Made by a program: the position numbers and the translations under genes. From the NCBI GenBank assembly GCA_030038035.1, contig JASHPP010000835.1, positions 1-6,380 of the forward strand: 6,380 bases of DNA, in the 5' to 3' direction. Below, piece by piece: positions 1-4,852 of the stretch (positions are counted from its first letter, which is position 1; each line of letters begins with the position of its first letter). The notes beneath the pieces were generated by a model. The model saw only the letters and a list, made by a program, of their open reading frames with translations. It was not told the DNA's origin and did not search any database. The DNA comes from Trebonia sp. (GTDB lineage: Bacteria > Actinomycetota > Actinomycetes > Streptosporangiales > Streptosporangiaceae).

Positions 1-187
1 AGATCCTGTCCGGGTCGAAGGTGATCTCGATCGCCTCGGCGTGGCCGCGGTGGTTGCGGTAGGTCGCGTTCGGCACGTCGCCGCCCGTGTAGCCGACCCG
101 TGTCGAGATCACGCCAGGAAGCTTGCGGATCAGGTCCTGTACTCCCCAGAAGCAGCCGCCGGCCAAGATGGCCTTCTCAGTGGTCAT
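1..187 (-). CDS. msrA: Peptide-methionine (S)-S-oxide reductase MsrA, N-terminal part (cut by left window edge)
   Basis: MsrA reduces the S epimer of methionine sulfoxide in oxidised proteins, using a catalytic Cys recycled by thioredoxin. Only the first 62 residues are inside the window. They begin [15 protein letters not shown], and GGCFWG is the family's active-site signature, with the catalytic Cys at residue 12. It is followed by the equally typical sequence VGYTGG and then [17 protein letters not shown]. The ATG at 185-187 overlaps the TGA stop of msrB (184-186) as ATGA, so translation of msrA is probably coupled to msrB. I see no good ribosome binding site of its own. If msrB translation stops early at its amber codon, coupling could be weakened. 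Family assignment is certain; the C-terminal half is out of view. Confidence 0.95.
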   Translation of the reverse strand, partial: MTTEKAILAGGCFWGVQDLIRKLPGVISTRVGYTGGDVPNATYRNHRGHAEAIEITFDPDRI

Positions 188-654
188 GATGTGCTCCCAG
201 TGTCGTGCTCTGGCCCGAACAGCTCGCGGTAGGCGCCGTAGCCCTCGCGGTCCAGGTCATCGAGCGGGATGAAGCGGAGGGCGGCGGAGTTGATGCAGTA
301 GCGTCGGCCCCCGGCTGCCGCGGGCCCGTCAGGAAAGACGTGACCCAGGTGACTGTCGCCGTGAGCGGAGCGGACCTCCGTCCTGATCATCCAGTGGCTG
401 AGGTCCCTGTGCTCGATCACGTTGCCCGGCTCGACCGGCGCCGTGAAGCTTGGCTAGCCAGTGCCGCTGTCATACTTGCTGACCGAGGCGAACAGCGGCT
501 CGCCTGACACCACGTCGACGTAGAGGCCGGGTTCCTTGTTGTCCCAGTACTCGTTGCCGAACGCCGGCTCGGTGCCGCTGCGCTGGGTGACCCGGTACTG
601 CTCAGGCGTCAGGCGGGCGATGACCTCGGGGTTCTTGGTGTACTTGTCCGGCAC
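184..654 (-). pseudogene. msrB: Peptide-methionine (R)-S-oxide reductase MsrB interrupted by one in-frame TAG
   Basis: MsrB reduces the R epimer of methionine sulfoxide and complements MsrA. The 156-codon frame is continuous except for TAG at 454-456 (codon 67). Upstream are [20 protein letters not shown] and [14 protein letters not shown]. Downstream, in the same frame, are [21 protein letters not shown] and [12 protein letters not shown] with the catalytic Cys at codon 120. The stop sits in GTG-stop-PSF, where the family has an almost invariant Trp (GTGWPSF). One G-to-A change of TGG explains it. The usual two CxxC zinc pairs are absent, so this is a zinc-free type. The GTG start at 652-654 has a good AAGGAG site. 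Termination at codon 66 removes the catalytic Cys. Restart at an internal GTG (418-420) would lack the N-terminal half. It could also be a sequencing error or a suppressed codon, but otsB and the RCK gene end in TAG as a normal stop. Confidence 0.9.
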
Positions 655-659
655 GTTAG

Positions 660-665
660 CTCCTT
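660..665 (-). promoter_or_regulatory. Ribosome binding site of msrB
   Basis: AAGGAG on the minus strand lies 5 nt before the GTG at 652-654. This supports GTG as the start of [10 protein letters not shown], which also matches where MsrB proteins normally begin. Confidence 0.75.
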
Positions 666-813
666 AGCCGGTGCTGCCGCCCGCTGGCTGCGAGCGCACG
701 CTCTACCAGTTCTCCAACCCGGCGTTGGCCACCGCTATTTCACCGCGTATACCTCAGGTCGCAGGAGCCTGTGGCGAGGGGCATCGGCACCAGGCTGTGA
801 TGGTGTCACGCGG

Positions 814-835
814 CTGGCCTCGTGCTGGCCTCGTG
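814..835. repeat. Perfect 11-bp tandem duplication
   Basis: CTGGCCTCGTG occurs twice back to back (814-824 and 825-835) in the intergenic region. It looks like a simple slippage duplication. No regulatory role can be read from it. Confidence 0.85.
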
Positions 836-1103
836 CGGGCCAGGGCAGCTGCGGGATGGCCTGCCGTTGCGGGCCGAAATCAATGTCTTGGGCTACCTGG
901 CCCGCAAACCCGAACGAGCATTAACACGCATGACGGGCGGCTTTCGCGAAGAACCCCCCAACTGGCACCATCAACTCAGTCTGGCGGACGAACATCAGGT
1001 AAAGCATCCGAACCGTCACACGACGGCGATCCTGCCAGGAAGTCGCCATTCACCGCCGACGAGTCCGCAGGTCAGCTGTCTATTCGCTGTTTCCCCGCAC
1101 GTG

Positions 1104-1109
1104 TATGCT
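1104..1109 (+). promoter_or_regulatory. Candidate -10 element for a leaderless otsB transcript
   Basis: TATGCT fits the TANNNT pattern of actinobacterial housekeeping promoters and ends 6 nt before the GTG at 1116. That is the spacing expected when transcription starts at the first base of the start codon. No clear TTGACA-like -35 is visible at 16-18 nt, and no proper Shine-Dalgarno sequence precedes the GTG, which favours a leaderless message but does not prove it. Confidence 0.4.
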
Positions 1110-1115
1110 GGGATC

Positions 1116-1940
1116 GTGATCCCGACGACTGCGGCTGGCCTGACGGGTTTGACCGCCATAACCGAGGAGCCAGAGCGAGCACTTCTGGCCTTCGACTTCG
1201 ACGGCGTGCTATCGCCCATCGTTGACAACCCGGACCAGGCAGAGCCACTTCCCGGGATGTTCCAGATCCTCGCCGATGTGGCGCGGCACGTGGGTTCCGT
1301 AGCGATCATCACGGGACGTCCGGTGTCGTTCCTTACGTCACGCGACGGTTTCAGCCTGCTTGCCTCGATCTCAAATTTCACGGTCTTTGGGCAGTACGGA
1401 TTTGAAAGGTGGGACGCAATCTCCCAGGAGATAAAATCCGCTCCGCCTAACAAGGCCATTGCCGCCGCTAGAGAGGAATTGAGACTGCTGCTGAAGCAGC
1501 CGGGCATCGCCCAGGGTTCGTGGCTTGAGGACAAAGGCAGTGCCGTAGCCGTTCACACTCGCCGGACCGCCGATCCGGTCGGCGCGCTCGCCGTGCTCAG
1601 TAAACCAGTCCATGATCTTGCGCAACGGCATCACCTGCGGGTTGAGGCGGGGAAAATGGTACTAGAGATCCGGCCTCACGGAATGAACAAGGGCGATACA
1701 CTGCGTGAGATAGTCCGACGTTACGGCTGGCATAGCGTCCTGTACGCCGGTGACGACCTCGGAGACCTCGCTGCCTTCGCGATAGTCGATGCACTAAGAG
1801 ACCAAGGCGTAGCGGGCATCAAGGTGTGCAGCGGATCGACTGAGGCCATTAAGGTCGCTGAAGCAGCTGATCTTATCGTCGACGGTCCAGCCGGGATTAT
1901 GCAATTGCTGAAGGACCTGAACGGCCAGATCGCAACATAG
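1116..1940 (+). CDS. otsB: Trehalose-6-phosphate phosphatase (HAD superfamily)
   Basis: Removes phosphate from trehalose 6-phosphate to give trehalose, a cytoplasmic osmo- and stress protectant, as the second step of the OtsA-OtsB pathway. All HAD motifs are present in 274 residues, a normal length for the family. Motif I is FDFDGVLSPI (Asp27 nucleophile, Asp29 general acid). Motif II is IITGR (Thr66). The motif III lysine is in HGMNKGDTL (Lys192), and motif IV is YAGDDLGD (Asp213, Asp214, Asp217). WLEDKGSAVAVHTR and VFGQYGFERW match the cap and linker regions of trehalose phosphatases. The frame stays open far upstream, but conserved sequence begins only near residue 20, so I chose the GTG at 1116; GTG at 1101 is an alternative. 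No trehalose-phosphate synthase gene is adjacent. Codons such as AGA, ATA and CTA are commoner here than in the sigma factor or transposase genes, suggesting a different history. The stop is TAG. The gene converges on the sulfotransferase remnant. Confidence 0.92.
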   Translation: MIPTTAAGLTGLTAITEEPERALLAFDFDGVLSPIVDNPDQAEPLPGMFQILADVARHVGSVAIITGRPVSFLTSRDGFSLLASISNFTVFGQYGFERWDAISQEIKSAPPNKAIAAAREELRLLLKQPGIAQGSWLEDKGSAVAVHTRRTADPVGALAVLSKPVHDLAQRHHLRVEAGKMVLEIRPHGMNKGDTLREIVRRYGWHSVLYAGDDLGDLAAFAIVDALRDQGVAGIKVCSGSTEAIKVAEAADLIVDGPAGIMQLLKDLNGQIAT

Positions 1941-1973
1941 GATCAATGGGGATACCTCCTGCTAGCATGCGTA

Positions 1974-1983
1974 ACATATATGT
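1974..1983. other. 10-bp AT-only-core palindrome between convergent genes
   Basis: ACATATATGT is a perfect palindrome in the 80-bp gap between the otsB stop and the 3' end of the sulfotransferase remnant. It is not followed by a T run and has no loop, so I do not call it a terminator. No better terminator hairpin was found in the gap. Confidence 0.3.
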
Positions 1984-2020
1984 GGGGAATGATCCGGCCG
2001 AACGGAGCGGCAAATCGTTA

Positions 2021-2798
2021 TCAGAGATACCCCAGACGTTCAAGCTCAGGCCCCGCGATCGACTCGAACTCCGCAGTCTGCTCGGCGGTAAGGTCCGTCT
2101 TGCATCGGCCGATGCGCTCTGCGGAGATCGGCCGTGCCGTAGCCTCGGACGCCGGGTGACCCCATGGGCAGTTGAAAAGAGTTGAAAAGGGAGTGCACGT
2201 AGTCGAAGTGCCGAAGTAGCGCCATGTCAAAAGGCAGTCCAACGAAGTTCGTGATTGCCTCGGAAATATGGCGTGGATATGTGAAGATCTTCGTAACGAA
2301 TTTCGAGATAACGCCCAGCCGGGGCGGCCGTATGCGGGAATGAGACCACATAGCGGATCCTGCGCTGTAGCTTGATCCCCAGCGGGCACCCCAAGTCGCT
2401 CGCGCCGTGCGTTGCCGAGCCCGTCGATCAGGAAGCATCGGTCTTCGAGGCGGGTCAGATTCGTGCCGAGCACGGCTTGGACGTCGGCCACCGTCTCCGC
2501 TAGTTCGTCAAACCCTACCCCCGAAGCGCTGGCATTGCTTGACGAAGTGGGCTCCCTAATACCAGAGGGGAACGGCAGTATCCGTGCCGGGGCCAAGCAC
2601 GCGAGGGTCGGCTAACGCGAGTAGCTCGCACGCGCGCAATATGTGGGACCCCAGATCTGGCGGCTCGGTGAAATCGAGCTCTGGGCCGACAACGAGATCC
2701 GGGTGGGAATCCAGAACCTCGCTCAGAAGGGTGGTGCCCGACCGGTTCTCGCCACCAAGCAGGACCGCCTCGGACAGAAGGGGAACCAGTGGCATCAA
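2021..2798 (-). pseudogene. Sulfotransferase (PAPS-dependent type), multiply frameshifted remnant
   Basis: Sulfotransferases of this family move sulfate from PAPS to small acceptors. The N-terminal part reads LLGGENRSGTTLLSEVLDSH, the 5'-phosphosulfate loop, starting at TTG 2798 or ATG 2795. An in-frame TAG (2556-2558) follows VPLWY, and the same frame then continues with GAHFVKQCQRFG. A C5 run at 2518-2522 (G5 on the coding strand) shifts the frame into VGFDELAETVADVQAVLGT and RLEDRCFLIDGLGNARRERL. A second shift at about 2374-2389 leads to LGIKLQRRI, then RYLEIRYEDL, a strong family motif. A third at about 2280-2290 leads to ISEAITNFVGLPFDMALLRH. Finally a 10-bp duplication (2170-2189) shifts into ARPISAERIGRCKTDLTAEQ and the end ELERLGYL. 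The 3'-phosphate-binding segment (RDGRD-like) expected after LQRRI is missing, so there is also an internal deletion of several dozen residues. Clearly non-functional. Confidence 0.88.
2170..2189. repeat. 10-bp perfect tandem duplication causing a frameshift
   Basis: AGTTGAAAAG occurs twice in direct succession (2170-2179, 2180-2189). Removing one copy restores a single frame on the minus strand: VHSLFN continues straight into CPWGHPASEATARPIS, which is normal sulfotransferase C-terminal sequence. The duplication is therefore the lesion that split this part of the gene. Confidence 0.9.
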
Positions 2799-2845
2799 TC
2801 CAGACTCTCTTCCGGAGCCCGCAAAGTCGGTGGCTTTACCCAGAA

Positions 2846-2860
2846 TCGGACACTGTCTGA
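2846..2860. promoter_or_regulatory. Imperfect 15-bp palindrome upstream of the sulfotransferase remnant
   Basis: TCGGACA-C-TGTCTGA is a 7-1-7 inverted repeat with one mismatch, about 50 bp upstream of the remnant's start and about 25 bp from the IS left end. It could be an old operator for the dead gene, but there is no other support. Confidence 0.25.
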
Positions 2861-2884
2861 AGTCGCGCCGAAGTTCTCCTGCCC

Positions 2885-2903
2885 CTAGAGCGTCGGTCAG
2901 GTA
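2885..2903 (+). repeat. Left terminal inverted repeat of the IS (transposase 3' side)
   Basis: CTAGAGCGTCGGTCAGGTA matches the inverted right end CTAGAGCACCGGTCAAGTA at 16 of 19 positions. The three differences are at positions 8, 9 and 16. Confidence 0.85.
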
Positions 2904-2907
2904 GTCG

Positions 2908-4482
2908 TCATGCGGCTAGCTCGTAGGTGGTCGTGCCCTGTCGGGCGATGACGTGGAGGTTGTGGACGACGGCGACGCGTCGGAGGTCGAAGAGGTTCTT
3001 GCGGGTGCCTTTGTAGCGGGCGCGGCGCCCTTGCCAGTGGCCGATGTGGGCGAGGGCGTGCTCGACGGCGACGCGCTCGCGCAGTTCCGCGCGCCCTTCG
3101 GGGGTCTGCTGGCGCTGGCGCAGCTCGGCCAGCAGCGCCTCGTCGGGGTGGATGGCTACGCTGCGCCCGTTTCCGCTGGTGGTGCAGCGGGCCCGCAGCG
3201 GGCATGCCGCGCAGGCGCCTTTGGGGAAGCGGACGGTCTTCCCGGGCCGCAGCGGCATGGTTACCCCGGCGGGGCAGGTGAGCCGCCCGGCAGTGAAGTC
3301 GATGCTGAACTGGTCCTTGGCGAGCCGGCCGGTGGCGTTGCGGACCCGCCAGGCCTTGCAGTAGATGACCAGTTCGCTGCCGCGGTCGCGGACCAGGTCC
3401 GAGGCCAGGTAGCCGCGGTCGATGTGCAGCTCGGCCAGCCGCCGTCCGGCGGCCTCCAGGTCGGCGGCGATATCGCCGGTGACAGTGGCCTCCGGCACGT
3501 TGGCCGGGGTGATGCCGACCGCGGGGATCAGGCCGGTATCCAGGTCGTGCAGCACGTGCCGCTTGTACCCGTCGAACAGCACCGAGCGGGACTTGCGGCC
3601 GTGCCGCATCTCGGAGTCCTCGACGCTGATGCGCCGGTCTTTGGCCACGCCGCGGCGCAGCGCCGGAGCCGGCCCTGTCAGGTCCACGTCCTGGTCGCGG
3701 ACCTGGCGGGCAGCCGCCATCGCCTCGGATGCGGCCTCGCCGCCGGCCTGGCCGGCAAGCAGGGCCTCCACCCGGTCCAGCAGGCCCAGCGCCACGGCCA
3801 GGGCATCATCACGGGCGGCCGGATCGTCCCAGTCCCGGTCCAGCGCCGCCTTCAGGCTGGAAGCGGCCAGCTCCGGCGCCCCCGCCTGCTCCGCCAGCAT
3901 TGTGATTCCTGCGGCCTGCCCCCGCCCCTGCAGCACCGCGATCACGCCCAGGGCCTTGCGCAGGGCGTGTCCCATCAAGTTCAGCGTGTCCTCCACCCGG
4001 CCCGCCCCCCACAGCGGACTGGAGTCCAGCGCCGCGCGCAGCGCCCGCGCCCCGAACCCCTTCGTGACGGCGGCCGCCTCAACCGTCCGCTCCACCAGCC
4101 GCCGGTCCAGGTCACGGGCGATCAGCCGCTTCCGGAACCCGACCAGGGTGCCCTTGGAAAACGGCGGCTCGGCCGCGTCCATGCAGTCCAGCACCAGCTG
4201 CCAGCGCCGGTCCATCACCGTCGCCTCGATCACCTCATCATCACTGACCCCCGTGTAGGCCTGCACGATCGTGGCCAGCGCCAGCAGGGCCGGCGGGACC
4301 GGCGGCTGCCCCTTCGGGCTGTCCGCGTACGTTTCCGCCAGCTCGGCCTGGAACTCCTCGTCGAACAGCTCATGACGGTGCTCGCGCAAGAACACAAACA
4401 GCTTCGCCCGCCGCACCGCCTTCATCACCGCCTGCTCCGCCGCCGACGGCTCCACCGGCGGACTCCACACCCGCGGCCGCAT
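2908..4482 (-). CDS. IS1182 family transposase (DDE type), intact
   Basis: Catalyses cutting and joining of the element's ends. It is 524 residues long, usual for actinobacterial IS1182 transposases. The N-terminal domain (about 20-135) has the DUF772-type pattern with HRHELFDEEFQAELAETY and QAYTGVSDDEV. The catalytic core has Asp153 in ALDSSPLWGAGRVEDT, Asp355 in ELHIDRGYLA and Glu474 in RVAVEHALAHIGHWQGRRAR, giving the DDE triad. A long insertion separates the first two Asp residues, including EMRHGRKSRSVLFDGYKRH (about 291-309). A Cys cluster, CPAG then CAACPLRARC (403-433), resembles a zinc knuckle and is common in this family. KNLFDLRR after the Glu is also typical. The ATG at 4480-4482 has a strong GGAGGAG site. 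The stop is TGA. No frameshift or missing catalytic residue is seen. Confidence 0.95.
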   Translation of the reverse strand: MRPRVWSPPVEPSAAEQAVMKAVRRAKLFVFLREHRHELFDEEFQAELAETYADSPKGQPPVPPALLALATIVQAYTGVSDDEVIEATVMDRRWQLVLDCMDAAEPPFSKGTLVGFRKRLIARDLDRRLVERTVEAAAVTKGFGARALRAALDSSPLWGAGRVEDTLNLMGHALRKALGVIAVLQGRGQAAGITMLAEQAGAPELAASSLKAALDRDWDDPAARDDALAVALGLLDRVEALLAGQAGGEAASEAMAAARQVRDQDVDLTGPAPALRRGVAKDRRISVEDSEMRHGRKSRSVLFDGYKRHVLHDLDTGLIPAVGITPANVPEATVTGDIAADLEAAGRRLAELHIDRGYLASDLVRDRGSELVIYCKAWRVRNATGRLAKDQFSIDFTAGRLTCPAGVTMPLRPGKTVRFPKGACAACPLRARCTTSGNGRSVAIHPDEALLAELRQRQQTPEGRAELRERVAVEHALAHIGHWQGRRARYKGTRKNLFDLRRVAVVHNLHVIARQGTTTYELAA

Positions 4483-4488
4483 CGCAAT

Positions 4489-4496
4489 CTCCTCCT
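4489..4496 (-). promoter_or_regulatory. Strong ribosome binding site of the transposase
   Basis: On the minus strand AGGAGGAG is followed by ATTGCG and then the ATG at 4482. It is a near-perfect Shine-Dalgarno at good spacing and fixes the start. Confidence 0.75.
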
Positions 4497-4569
4497 GCCC
4501 GTAACCGACCCATCACCAATCGCTACAGGCAGGCCTAGCACACACAACAGCCGCTAGACGCCGGAACAA

Positions 4570-4590
4570 GCACCGTTACTTGACCGGTGC
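4570..4590. repeat. Hairpin-forming inverted repeat inside the right IS end
   Basis: GCACCG at 4570-4575 and CGGTGC at 4585-4590 form a perfect 6-bp stem with a 9-nt loop. The stem overlaps the right terminal repeat. The left end has no equivalent, so the two ends are not structurally alike. Confidence 0.6.
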
Positions 4591-4595
4591 TCTAG
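4577..4595 (-). repeat. Right terminal inverted repeat of the IS (transposase 5' side)
   Basis: Read on the minus strand it is CTAGAGCACCGGTCAAGTA, pairing with the left end at 16 of 19 positions. Its terminal CTAG supplies the TAG stop codon of the neighbouring tail reading frame. Confidence 0.85.
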
Positions 4596-4852
4596 CTCGC
4601 GGCCGACGTGGACGGCTCTGTGGCTGACGGCGGTGCCGTGGACGGAGCCGGGGTCGGCTCCGGCGAGGACTGTGAGGGTGAGCTCGCCAACGGGGAAGCG
4701 GAAGTCGGCGAGGCAGACGGTGACGTGGGCGATGACGAAGGCTGACCCGGGAGCGGCCCGGGCTGCTGTGCGGACGCCGCCCCGCTCGGCAGGAACCCCG
4801 GCCGCACGAAGCCGGGCGGCGACAAGACCACGGCCAGCCCGACCAGAGCCAC
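4592..4852 (-). CDS. Membrane anchor and Ser/Pro-rich tail of the ECF sigma protein, in the -1 frame
   Basis: 86 codons from a GTG at 4850-4852 whose G is the last base of the sigma gene's TAG stop (TAGTG). Residues 1-17 (ALVGLAVVLSPPGFV) form a short hydrophobic segment that could cross the membrane. It is preceded in the same frame by the basic stretch GPRRRAG. From about residue 28 the chain is almost only Ser, Pro, Thr and Ala, as in exposed spacer regions of cell-surface proteins. In ECF proteins with C-terminal extensions, a zinc-binding module is typically followed by a membrane helix and outer domain, so I infer this is the continuation of the upstream gene in a shifted frame. It could be made by -1 frameshifting, by coupled restart at the GTG, or not at all. 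No Shine-Dalgarno is obvious. The stop TAG lies in the CTAG at the IS boundary, so the original C-terminus may be lost. Confidence 0.6.
   Translation of the reverse strand: MALVGLAVVLSPPGFVRPGFLPSGAASAQQPGPLPGQPSSSPTSPSASPTSASPLASSPSQSSPEPTPAPSTAPPSATEPSTSAAS

Larger units (their letters stand above)
655..1115. other. Divergent intergenic region, no supported gene
   Basis: This stretch of about 460 bp separates the minus-strand msrBA pair from the plus-strand trehalose phosphatase. Open frames cross it on both strands, but none has a recognisable protein, a ribosome site at a sensible start, or consistent codon bias. It must hold the promoters of both flanking units. The otsB candidate is listed separately, and I could not fix one for msrB. 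A perfect 11-bp tandem duplication lies at 814-835. No tRNA, riboswitch or terminator hairpin was convincing. Confidence 0.6.
2885..4595 (-). mobile_element. Complete IS1182-like insertion sequence
   Basis: About 1.7 kb, containing one intact transposase gene on the minus strand and bounded by imperfect 19-bp inverted repeats (2885-2903 and 4577-4595). Both outer ends are CTAG. Because CTAG is its own reverse complement, it may be the last 4 bp of each repeat or a 4-bp target duplication, in which case the element proper is 2889-4591. The transposase stop lies only 4 nt inside the left repeat. The upstream side has a 94-bp leader (4483-4576) that should hold the transposase promoter. An intact frame and paired ends suggest a recent, possibly active, copy. 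It lies between the sulfotransferase remnant and the tail of the ECF gene. Confidence 0.85.

Noticed and set aside
454..456. Pyrrolysine or genome-wide amber recoding
   Set aside because: otsB and the RCK gene end in TAG at normal family lengths, and the replaced residue is Trp, so a point mutation is simpler.
690..730. tRNA-like sequence on the minus strand (GGAGAACTGGTAGAGC)
   Set aside because: It recalls a D-arm, but there is no anticodon stem, no TTCGA-type T-loop and no acceptor stem.
822..1115. N-terminal extension of the trehalose phosphatase frame
   Set aside because: The frame is open but the translated 98 residues show no family similarity, and would make the protein about 100 residues too long.
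671..1225. A 184-codon plus-strand frame in the intergenic region running into otsB
   Set aside because: It overlaps the otsB coding start in another frame, has no ribosome site and no recognisable sequence.
1997..2011. Possible terminator hairpin GCCG-N7-CGGC after otsB
   Set aside because: The stem is only 4 bp and no T run follows it on either strand.
2953..4557. A 534-codon open frame on the plus strand
   Set aside because: It is antisense to the intact transposase, and its composition is what GC-rich coding DNA gives on the opposite strand. No domain is recognisable.
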